Origin: a virus
DNA length: 61,811 nt
Reading direction: 5' to 3' (one strand)
Virus record (IMG/VR): IMGVR_UViG_3300047496_000047
Span: 1-61,811 of that record
Shown: piece after piece, positions 16,747-24,390 of the stretch
Position numbering within the stretch: position 1 is the stretch's first letter
How the letters are laid out: every line of letters starts with the position of its first letter
Made by a program: the position numbers and the translations under genes
The notes under the pieces: generated by a model
Seen by the model: only the letters and a program-made list of their open reading frames with translations
Databases searched by the model: none
What the model was told of the DNA's origin: nothing

Positions 16747-16782
16747 CAGACTCTTCGCCTTGTCCTGGAGTCTGTTTTATTC
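16747..16782 (+). terminator. Rho-independent terminator of the rightward (late) block
   Basis: CAGACTC at 16747-16753 pairs with GAGTCTG at 16768-16774 and is followed by TTTTATT. It closes the rightward transcription unit and slightly overlaps the end of the convergent RusA-like gene. A smaller hairpin (GGGC TTTG GCCC) lies just upstream. Confidence 0.75.
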
Positions 16783-17133
16783 CTCAGGTTCTTTTATAGT
16801 AATAAGAACCATATCAGATTCCCCTTTCATACTTCTAAAAGTGGTTTCCTTTACATATTTAGGATCATCCCCCGGAATGATCTTTGCATTCACCATACCG
16901 TCTTCTAGCATTTTAGCCATAAAAGAAACGTTAGAAGAATCCAACGCTATTCCTTTCCAGTAGAAATCATATGTTATCCGAACTGGGAACTTCTCTATCT
17001 GCTTCTGTTTCGAATAAGGGAGAATCGACAGGTGATATAGATTCTTCAACTTGATCCTTTTGCTCCAGTGAAGCCCCGCATAGATTCGATTCGAAGAGAC
17101 CTTCTCTGGTACCGGCATCGTTATTTGTATCAT
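16777..17133 (-). CDS. RusA-like Holliday junction resolvase
   Basis: The 118-aa product matches RusA layout: N-terminal NRIYAGLHWSKR, then DSSNVSFMAKMLEDGMV and IPGDDPKYVKE carrying the acidic residues that bind magnesium. RusA dimers cut four-way junctions, resolving replication or recombination intermediates before packaging. It is the last gene of the leftward block. Its first 167 nt overlap the upstream gene in another frame. Confidence 0.8.
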   Translation of the reverse strand: MIQITMPVPEKVSSNRIYAGLHWSKRIKLKNLYHLSILPYSKQKQIEKFPVRITYDFYWKGIALDSSNVSFMAKMLEDGMVNAKIIPGDDPKYVKETTFRSMKGESDMVLITIKEPEE

Positions 17134-17587
17134 CAGTTAATCGTACCATATTTAAGGGCTTTAATAACTCCATAGCTTTCTTATATCCCTCATAAGAGAG
17201 ATATTCCTCTCTTACCGGTTCATCGGGCATAGGAGGAAGAAATGTCTTGATCCTTCTGATCTCGTCTTTTACTCCGAACTTGACCGCTCGATGGGAGCCT
17301 TTGGATATAACATCAGCGTGAACATGGATATGCTTCTGATTCTTAGTGATGTAGGCATGGAATCTCATTCCCTTATTGATAGATTTGATCCATCCATGAT
17401 CCTTCTTATAATGGCGGATATATCCCGCCTTCTCTAAAATATCATCAGGAAGAAGAGTATTAGGATTGAATCCCTTGCCTATAATACGACTCGGGATATA
17501 GTAATCTCTTCCAACAATATCCTGAGCCCTTTTATATCTAGCCTCTTTTTTTAGTCTTTCTTGCTCCTCGTCCCAAAACGTTTTCAT
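16967..17587 (-). CDS. Hypothetical protein overlapping RusA
   Basis: The 206-aa ORF starts after the preceding gene with no gap. Residues 60-120 include HAYITKNQKHIHVHADV, a His-rich beta hairpin. The last 55 codons overlap the RusA start in another frame and read as low-complexity acidic/Ser/Asp sequence (SPLFETEADREVPSSD), as expected of a tail evolving under constraint from RusA. No family recognised. Confidence 0.6.
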   Translation of the reverse strand: MKTFWDEEQERLKKEARYKRAQDIVGRDYYIPSRIIGKGFNPNTLLPDDILEKAGYIRHYKKDHGWIKSINKGMRFHAYITKNQKHIHVHADVISKGSHRAVKFGVKDEIRRIKTFLPPMPDEPVREEYLSYEGYKKAMELLKPLNMVRLTDDTNNDAGTREGLFESNLCGASLEQKDQVEESISPVDSPLFETEADREVPSSDNI

Positions 17588-18073
17588 CTAATCCCATAAG
17601 TTAAAATAATATTCGATAAACTTAGCCATTCCTTTCTTGAAAATCTCCTCGTGTTCTGAATATAGTTTAGCAGCTTCTATTGGATCATATTTTCCATCAT
17701 GATGCCCAAAATCTCCTTCTTCCATCTTCTTAGCTGCCTCGAATCCATCTATCATAATCTGAAGAGTATCTTCCCATGCCTTATGCATATCTGCATCTTC
17801 AACAGATGTTTGTTCTGGATTCACAGATCCAAATTGAGCAGGACTTCCGTGATGATATTCCTTTAGCCATTTAAGATTAGCTAGAGCAATCTTTGTCATT
17901 TCATAATGAAAGTTCCATCTCCATGAATTATCGTATCCTCGAAAGACTCGATCCCATGCTGCTCGAATATCCCAGTAAGTATCTTTGAACCATCTCGGAA
18001 CAGAATACCAAGGATTTCTAGAAAAGAGCCTCTTCATATCGTCCATAAACTCCACTGAGTATTTTATTTCCAT
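17588..18073 (-). CDS. Hypothetical helical protein
   Basis: The 161-aa product is mostly helical and rich in Trp/Tyr (WYSVPRWFKDTYWDIRAAWDRVFRGY). Its pattern resembles conserved phage proteins of unknown function that sit in replication operons. It overlaps the upstream gene by 1 nt (ATGA-type coupling). Confidence 0.6.
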   Translation of the reverse strand: MEIKYSVEFMDDMKRLFSRNPWYSVPRWFKDTYWDIRAAWDRVFRGYDNSWRWNFHYEMTKIALANLKWLKEYHHGSPAQFGSVNPEQTSVEDADMHKAWEDTLQIMIDGFEAAKKMEEGDFGHHDGKYDPIEAAKLYSEHEEIFKKGMAKFIEYYFNLWD

Positions 18074-18312
18074 TAGTTTATTTCCATTAGATAGAAGTCG
18101 ATTAAATCTATCGTATATTCTAAAAACTCTATCGCTTCTTTTGCCCTACAACTAGCACATCGGGATTTAGGTTCGTGATGAGCTCCTACGTAATCATTAG
18201 GACACGTACTATAGAAGTCATCAAGATCTGATGTTTCACAATCTGCTCCGTATCCTTCTTTGATAAGTTTAATCGCCTGCCTGTATATCCATTTCTCAAA
18301 TCGTTCCTTCAT
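18073..18312 (-). CDS. 79-aa hypothetical protein with Cys cluster
   Basis: The product has cysteines at CETSD, STCPND and SRCASCRAKE, enough for one zinc site, inside a helical frame. Its ATG lies 2 nt after the predicted tmRNA 3' end, so it is read from the same leftward transcript. Confidence 0.6.
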   Translation of the reverse strand: MKERFEKWIYRQAIKLIKEGYGADCETSDLDDFYSTCPNDYVGAHHEPKSRCASCRAKEAIEFLEYTIDLIDFYLMEIN

Positions 18313-18313
18313 G

Positions 18314-18674
18314 TGGACCCGGGGAGAATCGAACTCCCGTGCAACTCATTTCAAATAATGCATCTACGAAGACTAGTCTAATTGTTCCAATAGACGGGAA
18401 CTAACCGGGGTGTAATACCCATTGCGGGGATTTAGCAGGACTTCCACCAATTGCATTCTTATAACGCAGAGATAGGACTATTGCAATAAAGTTCCTATTC
18501 TACGGAAGGTTAGGCTGTTTTAAGAGCGAATCCTCCGACCGATCCTACTGTTGAGTAGAAAGGGCTTGTGATGCTTGAAGCAGCACTTATGTTTCCCACG
18601 ACTTTTTAGATTTCACGTGAGCTTAATCTCTTCGCACATTATTTGTCAATGAACTGTCTATGCCTATCGGGCCC
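18314..18674 (-). ncRNA. ssrA: Transfer-messenger RNA (tmRNA)
   Basis: Reading leftward, the 5' end GGGCCCG pairs with the 3' CGGGTCC (one G-U), followed by discriminator A; CCA is not encoded. The T arm is GGGAG-TTCGATT-CTCCC. Helix 2 is nine perfect pairs, CAAATAATG near the 5' end with CATTATTTG near the 3' end. The region ACTAGTCTTCGTAGATGCAT is typical of tmRNA 3' domains. An open tag frame runs after AAAAAGTC to a TAA and ends FALKTA, not the usual ALAA. tmRNA rescues stalled ribosomes by trans-translation. Phage copies are rare. Confidence 0.85.
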
Positions 18675-18831
18675 ATTTCCCTCTATATAATTGCAAGGAC
18701 TTCTTGCCTATTACAGATCCTAAAAAAGATCTAGAGGGAAGTCTCTGATTGATTGCGGGAGTTCGCCGGAACTATCTTTCGACAGGCAGTGCTTATTGAT
18801 TATTCACACCGCTCCAACAATCGAATCATAT
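18675..18831 (-). ncRNA. Structured linker RNA between tRNA-like gene and tmRNA
   Basis: Reading leftward, TTCCCTCTA pairs with TAGAGGGAA around two inner hairpins (GATC/GATC and GCAAG/CTTGC), forming a three-way junction that abuts the tmRNA 5' end. Upstream are CTGTC-GAAA-GATAG and GTTC-CGGC-GAAC hairpins. It may guide processing of the polycistronic RNA or be part of a larger RNA. I see no protein gene. Confidence 0.5.
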
Positions 18832-18900
18832 TGGGGAATCCGGATTTGCACCGGAGTCTCAAGGTTATGAGCCTTGCGAGAAACTACTTCTCCATCCCCC
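18832..18900 (-). tRNA. tRNA-like gene, anticodon CAT (Met or lysidine-Ile)
   Basis: The 69-nt sequence folds as a cloverleaf: GGGGGAT with ATTCCCC (one G-U), a D stem GAGAA/TTCTC, an anticodon arm CAAGG-CTCATAA-CCTTG and a T arm CCGG-TGCAAAT-CCGG. It is odd: the D loop is five bases and lacks the GG pair, and the T stem and acceptor compete for one A. It may be degenerate or a tRNA mimic. Confidence 0.65.
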
Positions 18901-18909
18901 GATACCGAA

Positions 18910-19403
18910 CTTATGGGGAAACCCTATACTCCTTGTGCCGTAAAAAGAGAAGTATAGGGAAAATGCGCCAGGATGAATTACTTCCTGCCCAGGGATACTG
19001 TATACAAATACCCCCATAAGCTAAGTATATTAAAATGAACAGAATTCTGGACGGAGGGGTTACAGTGTACCCTCAAGTAATGGACGGATGGCAACTTTTA
19101 TTTTTGCAAGACGTAAGGCCTACCTTACATCATTGGAGTTTCCCATACCGAGATGAGATCTTACTCTAAATGGTACTGATGTGCATTTTCTTAAGGTAAT
19201 GCATACCAATATTATTCCATTGGCTCATTTAGTTTATTTGGAGCCATTCTTCGATCGTGTGTAGAAGTTAATCTTTTGCCACTACAACCTGGTTACTCAC
19301 TCCTCACGCTTTCACCCGTACCTTTGATACGATCATACGTTTCAGTCACGCCCAGAACTCTGTTCACTTTAGATTCTCAAGGATCTATCCTCTGATTAAC
19401 ACT
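18910..19403 (-). ncRNA. Large ornate non-coding RNA, unassigned (GOLLD/ROOL-like context)
   Basis: Directly downstream of a promoter lies about 0.5 kb with no credible ORF but dense pairing. AAAGUGAACAGAGUUCUGG (19370-19352) pairs with 19050-19032 over 19 positions with two G-U pairs, enclosing about 300 nt that holds hairpins such as TGGCTC/GAGCCA, CCAAT/ATTGG, GTAAGG-TAGG-CCTTAC and GAGGG/CCCTC. A second domain is closed by CTTATGGGG (19020-19012) with CCCCATAAG (18918-18910) around a nine-pair hairpin CCCTATACT/AGTATAGGG. Size, complexity and placement beside a tRNA-like gene resemble GOLLD and ROOL RNAs. Identity is not established. Confidence 0.65.
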
Positions 19404-19409
19404 GAGGAC

Positions 19410-19438
19410 ATTCTATCATATTTGCAATAGTTTGTAAA
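19410..19438 (-). promoter_or_regulatory. Promoter for the RNA locus
   Basis: On the minus strand TTTACA (19438-19433) and TAGAAT (19415-19410) are 17 nt apart, immediately after the DNA polymerase stop. Transcription would start near 19403 at the edge of the large RNA. The stretch ATTTACAAACTATT is shared with the promoter at 40129-40157. Confidence 0.75.
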
Positions 19439-21838
19439 TTACACAGCATCTTCTTTTTGTGTTGTAGTAGGGGGTTCTTCCTTCTTTTTCCTCTTTGAAG
19501 ATCGAGGAGGAGTTTTAGCTTTGGCAGACTTTCTTATTCCTCTTTTAAGGTCTCCAATATAATACTGTTTCCAGTCATGGTCTTTATATACATGTTTGAG
19601 CATTCTTTCCAGGGGAGGATAGATCAGATTATCCCAATAATATTCTTTATCGAACTCTCCTTTGTACTCTCCTAAATGGATTCCTTTAAGTCCTCCTTTT
19701 CCTTCTGTGATGATATATGGAAGAATTGTTCCAGCAGAAGTAAAATCTTTTTTTCCATTCGATTCTTTCTTGAGCTCATATGCAATCCTGACATGAATAG
19801 GAGCAGTGTATTTCTTAGTAGAATCCTTTTTAGGCTTGTATTCGTTTCTAGTGATCTTCTTATAGATAGTGATCTCCTCAATATCGATCTTTGCTTCAAT
19901 TAGATTAGCCTTATGCTTCATGATCCAGTTTGAAATAACTTCAGGAGAATCTTTATTGAAGATCTTCTTAATGAGATCTCTTTGAACTTTAGCAGCTAGG
20001 GGAATACAGTCTCTTTTTACGCATTCCATCCCAACAAAGTTCAACTTCCCTCTGATATCTCCGATATACTTTTTCTTTGCTTCGATGAAGAACTTATCGA
20101 ACTTCTTGTCTAGTGCCATTTGAATGGTACATTCTCTTACTCGGTATTCCTCTTCAAGGTGTTTTTTGATGTACTTATTGGTTTCCTTGAGAACTTCCTC
20201 GATATCTTCTCCTTCTGCTAGAATAACGAATAGGGAATCTGTATCTCCATAGATCACCTTTCTTCCTTTAGCATTGAAGATCTCTGTTAGATGCTTGATC
20301 AGATATTGCCCTGTTGCAGTAATAGATTCGGCCATATTTACGTTGAATCCTCTGAAGTATTGGTTTCCAATCACTCCGTAGATTGAGTTAGCAAGTTCCT
20401 TTACTACAAGTTGCTTTACATTAAGATCTTTCCATTCTCGGCTTTCCTTATCCAATCCTTTCTGTTTCTCTCGGATCTTCTCTCGTTCAGCAAGGAGAAG
20501 TCCGATCTTCCTAGGAATAATTCCTTCCGTAGATCTAAAATAAGCTTTGCCCCTCATTACCCCGTCTTTTTCTATTCCTGGAGTAGCCACTGTCCAACTA
20601 ACTGACTCTTCACAATACGTTTCAGGAGAAATATTGAATGTCCGAATGATGTTAGGATACAGACTCTTAAAGTCAAGATCATACACATTTTCATATGCTC
20701 CAGGGACAGGAGTCAAAACGAAGGCTCCTAGATATTCTTCAGGAGCAGTCTCTTCTTCTCCTTCGTTGTCCTCTCGGAGATATGTAGGATTAGTAGGATA
20801 ATGAATACCTTTATTATTAGCTTCAGTCAAGATGAAGTTATCAAGATTCTTTATCATTGCCCAATTTTGAGCTGTACATCCACACATCTGGCTCATATGA
20901 TATGTCAGGGCAATAAGACCGATCTTATCTTCTAACTTTTTTAGGAGTCTACAGTCTTGAATGTTGTATTCTTTGAACTTAATCGGATCATCTTTCCATA
21001 GTTTAAGATAAGATCCCTCGAACTTTGTCTTTCCTTCTTTGAGGAAGTATTGGCTTATAGATTCAAGGGAATACGAAGTGATGTTCTGACGAGCTTCAGG
21101 ATCTTTAGAATAGAAATATTGAACCCTTCTCATCATGTCTTCATGGAGGATATTTTTGATATAGAAAGTGGGAAGCTCGTGCTTGAGCATCCTTTTCGTG
21201 ATATAAGGAAGATCGAACTCTTTGCTGTTCCATCCGACGAGCATATCTACTCCTTTCTCGAATAGAAAGTCTGAGAATGCAAGGAGAATCTTTCTTTCTT
21301 CTTTATCACTAAAGTAATATTCCTTTCCGGTTCTATCCATCAAACAGATAGAAAGAATCTGATCTTTAGCTTTGATCGACTTCTTTCCCCTCCATTCTTC
21401 ATATTCGATCATCCCACTGCTATCATCAGTCTCAATATCAAGATACATCATATTGACGTTCTCGAAGTCTTCGATCTTGTATCTTTTATCGAGCAGCATT
21501 CTCTTAGAAGGTCCTACGTCAGCTTCATAAGTCTTGATCCCCTTATCATGAAACCATTTCACAACTTCAAATACTTTTTTATCCTTGTATTCTTTCTTAT
21601 CCACGTCGATCTTAAAGTAACCGTTCCCTTTGGAATATCCATTGATGAATTTCCCTTTCAATAGCTTACTGATTATCTTTTCGTTATCATCTGTTTTATC
21701 GACAAAGAAGTACCATTGGAACTTCTCGAAAGATACTTTCCTTTTTCCATCTGAATCCCGATAGATAAGAACGACATCCCCTTTCTGTCCTCTTCCTTCG
21801 TAATCTGAAGTGATCGACCATGAATTGATTATTTTCAT
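19439..21838 (-). CDS. Family B DNA polymerase
   Basis: The 799-aa replicative polymerase has all exonuclease motifs: YLDIETD (about 132-138), VGWNSKEFD (201-209) and YNIQDC (291-296). It also has all polymerase motifs: DLDFKSLYPNI (387-397), KELANSIYG (480-488) and YGDTDS (530-535). It lacks the insertions of protein-primed enzymes, so RNA priming is expected. The C-terminal 30 residues are Lys/Pro/Ser-rich and probably disordered. It starts with an ATGA overlap to a 43-aa gene. I see no helicase or primase in the genome. Confidence 0.95.
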   Translation of the reverse strand: MKIINSWSITSDYEGRGQKGDVVLIYRDSDGKRKVSFEKFQWYFFVDKTDDNEKIISKLLKGKFINGYSKGNGYFKIDVDKKEYKDKKVFEVVKWFHDKGIKTYEADVGPSKRMLLDKRYKIEDFENVNMMYLDIETDDSSGMIEYEEWRGKKSIKAKDQILSICLMDRTGKEYYFSDKEERKILLAFSDFLFEKGVDMLVGWNSKEFDLPYITKRMLKHELPTFYIKNILHEDMMRRVQYFYSKDPEARQNITSYSLESISQYFLKEGKTKFEGSYLKLWKDDPIKFKEYNIQDCRLLKKLEDKIGLIALTYHMSQMCGCTAQNWAMIKNLDNFILTEANNKGIHYPTNPTYLREDNEGEEETAPEEYLGAFVLTPVPGAYENVYDLDFKSLYPNIIRTFNISPETYCEESVSWTVATPGIEKDGVMRGKAYFRSTEGIIPRKIGLLLAEREKIREKQKGLDKESREWKDLNVKQLVVKELANSIYGVIGNQYFRGFNVNMAESITATGQYLIKHLTEIFNAKGRKVIYGDTDSLFVILAEGEDIEEVLKETNKYIKKHLEEEYRVRECTIQMALDKKFDKFFIEAKKKYIGDIRGKLNFVGMECVKRDCIPLAAKVQRDLIKKIFNKDSPEVISNWIMKHKANLIEAKIDIEEITIYKKITRNEYKPKKDSTKKYTAPIHVRIAYELKKESNGKKDFTSAGTILPYIITEGKGGLKGIHLGEYKGEFDKEYYWDNLIYPPLERMLKHVYKDHDWKQYYIGDLKRGIRKSAKAKTPPRSSKRKKKEEPPTTTQKEDAV

Positions 21839-21966
21839 TTTAGATATTTATTTAAGATCTTTCCAAGAGCTTCATAAATCTGATCCTTCTCTGGCCACAT
21901 ATAATGCGGGTATTCCATCAATTCTTGAACTTCTTCGACAAGATCTTTCAGAAGTCTTTCTTTCAT
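21835..21966 (-). CDS. 43-aa hypothetical protein
   Basis: This short ORF (MKERLLKDLVEEVQELMEY...) is helical and acidic-basic mixed. Its ATG overlaps the end of the thymidylate-synthase-like gene, and its TGA overlaps the polymerase ATG, which is strong evidence for coupled translation. Confidence 0.6.
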   Translation of the reverse strand: MKERLLKDLVEEVQELMEYPHYMWPEKDQIYEALGKILNKYLK

Positions 21967-22658
21967 TAGAATATCCCTTTGATATCTTTATGATACGCGT
22001 GCAAGCTTCCAATCTGCTGCATGAAGAATCCCATAGGAAGATCAAGCTTCTGAGCAATGATTTCCTGAATCTTTATAGCCATCCATACGTCCCAGCACCA
22101 GTGAGTCATAAGATCATTCGAACGAATATTATAGATCTGGTTAAGTCTTCCATTCCTAATAAGAAATTGATAGTACATACTGCAAGGAACTCTCATTTTT
22201 CCTCCAATCCTTTCTTTATCAATTTCCCGATCCCAGATAGTGATGATAGCATTACGAGAAGAAGGAGTTTCAGAAAGGCAACGAATTACTCTTCCAATCT
22301 GATCTCCGATTCTTTCGGAATAGGTATAACTAAACTTTCCATCATGAACAAACTCTTCCCATACTGCTCTTTCTTTATAAGCCTCTCCCGGATTGAGCTT
22401 CTGTCCTCCTATTCGTTCTATAAGCTCTTTCTTACCCCAAGGCATCTCACTCCCCTTGCTAAAAGCTTCTACGATCGCGTCTACGTCATTTAAATCATTG
22501 ATCATATAGGAATACCCGAGAAGCTCATTTGTGTAGTAGGCTGGGTCATCCTTGACCACCTTATCCTGCATAGTCTCAAGCTTCACTATAGTTCCCATCT
22601 CTTTAAGTTCTCTCTTTGTCTCGCTAGCGGCTTCCTTACAGTTTTTGTATATCCTCAT
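21966..22658 (-). CDS. Thymidylate-synthase-family enzyme, predicted dCMP (hydroxy)methylase
   Basis: The 230-aa product carries the TS catalytic core: RVPCS (nucleophile Cys), YYQFLIRNGRL, the phosphate-binding IRSND and the C-terminal HAY. Ungapped alignment to E. coli ThyA from GKLSCQLYQRS onward puts Asp where ThyA has Asn177. Asn there selects dUMP; Asp is found in T4-type dCMP hydroxymethylases. I therefore predict action on dCMP, giving 5-methyl- or 5-hydroxymethyl-dCMP with a folate cofactor. It is shorter than ThyA (264 aa). The pyrophosphatase and kinase upstream fit a modified-nucleotide route. Confidence 0.75.
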   Translation of the reverse strand: MRIYKNCKEAASETKRELKEMGTIVKLETMQDKVVKDDPAYYTNELLGYSYMINDLNDVDAIVEAFSKGSEMPWGKKELIERIGGQKLNPGEAYKERAVWEEFVHDGKFSYTYSERIGDQIGRVIRCLSETPSSRNAIITIWDREIDKERIGGKMRVPCSMYYQFLIRNGRLNQIYNIRSNDLMTHWCWDVWMAIKIQEIIAQKLDLPMGFFMQQIGSLHAYHKDIKGIF

Positions 22659-22888
22659 TATGATTGGTTATCTGTTAATTCTATCTCTATTCCTCCGTTG
22701 ATCGTTACATTGGGAGAGATCCTAGCGATGACAGTTTCTGCATGACGGAAGGCTTCGTCAGGAATCACTATATCTAGAGCAAATGAAACAGTAGGAAGAC
22801 CATCGACCAATGCATGACTAGGCTTAGATGAAGCTTTGACCTTGAAGGATCCATTCCTTTTTCTTCCAATTTGTAAGTATGCTATCAT
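22658..22888 (-). CDS. Small hypothetical protein
   Basis: The 76-aa product is beta-rich (TVSFALDIVIPDEAF, NVTINGGIEIEL). It overlaps its upstream neighbour by 4 nt and the downstream one by 1 nt, so it belongs to the nucleotide operon. No family recognised. Confidence 0.6.
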   Translation of the reverse strand: MIAYLQIGRKRNGSFKVKASSKPSHALVDGLPTVSFALDIVIPDEAFRHAETVIARISPNVTINGGIEIELTDNQS

Positions 22889-23712
22889 ATCTTTTTCATT
22901 ACGACTATCGTCTGGTAAAGAGGGATTCTAACATCAGGAAATCTTTTTCTGTAAGTTGAAATAAACAGAGTAGGAGGAAAATGTTTGTGGATCCATACGT
23001 CCTCTACTTCAAGTCCTAGCTCTTCCATACGGGAAGCAAGTTCATAATGAAGAAGATATGGTTCCTTATTCCGAATAGTGTCTTTGATAATGATAGCAAA
23101 GTACTTCCCTTTCTTAAGCTTCTTTGTACATTTCTTATAAAGATCCATGATCTCCTTATAGTAGACTTCATCGGATAACCAGGCAAAGTTTCTATCGTCT
23201 TGATAGTCGAAACTGCTATCTTTTCCTCTAAGGTTCTTTCTTTCTGGTGCATCTGCTCCGTTGTTGTAAGGTGTTCCTGTAACGATCAGATCGATAGATC
23301 TATCTTTTACTTCATCGATCTTCAACCTAGCGTCTCCTTCGATGATCTGATAAGGAGAATTTCCATAAATATCACAGTTAGCTTTCAGAATAGGAAAGAA
23401 TTCCAGTTCGATCCCCACAGCTCGTCTTCCGAGTTTCAATGCTTCTACAAGAGCAGTTCCTGAACCAGAACATGGATCAAATACTGTATCTCCGACTTTT
23501 GAATACTTCTCTACAGTAAATTGATACCCTTGCCAATGTCCGGGACATAAGTGTTTGACTTTCTTTTCAACTATCGAATATCCGAGTCTCTTTCTAGCAG
23601 AGTAATAAGTACCGTCTTCTTTAAGAAGTTCTCCTCTGTATTTCTTCTTGCAAAATCTACATTCGCAATGATAATCCGAAGGAGTTTTCTTTCTCGGGCT
23701 TAGTGTAATCAT
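22885..23712 (-). CDS. Site-specific DNA methyltransferase (N4-cytosine/N6-adenine type)
   Basis: The 275-aa product has the AdoMet-binding motif VFDPCSGSGTALVEA (about 95-110), then GIELE, and the catalytic loop LIVTGTPYNNG, where TGTPY takes the place of the usual (S/D)PPY. The order fits the beta class. The N-terminus holds CECRFCKKKY, a possible zinc knuckle with a third Cys in KHLCPGHW. No restriction enzyme is adjacent, so it is an orphan methylase, likely protecting DNA or regulating packaging. Confidence 0.8.
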   Translation of the reverse strand: MITLSPRKKTPSDYHCECRFCKKKYRGELLKEDGTYYSARKRLGYSIVEKKVKHLCPGHWQGYQFTVEKYSKVGDTVFDPCSGSGTALVEALKLGRRAVGIELEFFPILKANCDIYGNSPYQIIEGDARLKIDEVKDRSIDLIVTGTPYNNGADAPERKNLRGKDSSFDYQDDRNFAWLSDEVYYKEIMDLYKKCTKKLKKGKYFAIIIKDTIRNKEPYLLHYELASRMEELGLEVEDVWIHKHFPPTLFISTYRKRFPDVRIPLYQTIVVMKKI

Positions 23713-23714
23713 TG

Positions 23715-23930
23715 CTAGTATTGATTATTTCGCCTCCAATTGTAATCCATTTGCATATAAGATATCATCCTAGCTATAGAAAATATAACAAGAATTGCTG
23801 ACATGAGTCCTTCCCAGAATGATATCCCTTGATTCCAATAGATGCTCGCTTGATTTGCTAACCAAAATGATCCTGCCCCCATAAGAAGAGCTTCCCAGAA
23901 CCAGAATCGGAATGGACTTTTCTTCTTCAT
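23715..23930 (-). CDS. Two-pass membrane protein
   Basis: I use the ATG 1 nt after the upstream stop, giving 71 aa beginning MKKKSPFRFWFW. Two hydrophobic stretches (EALLMGAGSFWLANQASIYW and GLMSAILVIFSIARMISYM) suggest two membrane passes with basic ends. The function is unknown. Confidence 0.6.
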   Translation of the reverse strand: MKKKSPFRFWFWEALLMGAGSFWLANQASIYWNQGISFWEGLMSAILVIFSIARMISYMQMDYNWRRNNQY

Positions 23931-23931
23931 G

Positions 23932-24390
23932 TTAGTACTGAGATTCTTGTCTGAATTCGTTGACTGCATGTTTCTTAAAATAAAGCTCATAAAGATCTTC
24001 TGAACTCACTCCTGCTAAGACCAATGCTTCTACGAAGAAATGAAGTGCATCTACCATCTCCTCTTTGAAGTGATCTACGTCAGTTGGAACTTCTGTCTGC
24101 TTCCACGTCTTCCAGTTCTTCATTGTCTGCTCTGCTTCGCTAAGCTCCTGGATAGCAGCATCGATCATTTGCTTAATCAGATAACTTCCTTCCTTGGTGT
24201 GTATATTGTGTTCTCCTCCGTTCCAAGTTTCATCTGGGATTTCTATCTTTGTCTTGAAAATCTTCTCATAATGTAGCTCAGTGATTCTCTTATATCCTTT
24301 CATCAAGTCAGTCTGACCTGCAAAGATCTTATCAAGCTTGTCCCCCGAATAGCGTTCCTTGTTTTGGCTCGTTGTCTCTTTTGTATTCAT
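23932..24390 (-). CDS. Dimeric all-alpha dUTP/dCTP pyrophosphatase
   Basis: The 152-aa product fits the all-alpha NTP pyrophosphatase fold: IQELSEAEQTMKNWKTWK supplies E-x2-E, and FKEEMVDALHFFVEALVLAG supplies E-E-x2-D. The same family includes dimeric dUTPases and T4 gp56 dCTPase. With a predicted dCMP-modifying enzyme next door, hydrolysis of dCTP (and dUTP) to the monophosphate is plausible. It overlaps the kinase gene by 59 nt. Confidence 0.75.
   Translation of the reverse strand: MNTKETTSQNKERYSGDKLDKIFAGQTDLMKGYKRITELHYEKIFKTKIEIPDETWNGGEHNIHTKEGSYLIKQMIDAAIQELSEAEQTMKNWKTWKQTEVPTDVDHFKEEMVDALHFFVEALVLAGVSSEDLYELYFKKHAVNEFRQESQY

Noticed and set aside
18753-19019. 88-aa plus-strand ORF
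   Set aside because: It lies across the tRNA-like gene and structured RNA on the opposite strand, has no ribosome binding site and its sequence is low in typical protein character.
21810-22493. 227-aa plus-strand ORF opposite the TS-family gene
   Set aside because: It is a shadow: the minus strand carries a conserved TS-family protein with all catalytic residues, and the plus product is Ser/Leu/Ile-rich with no motif.
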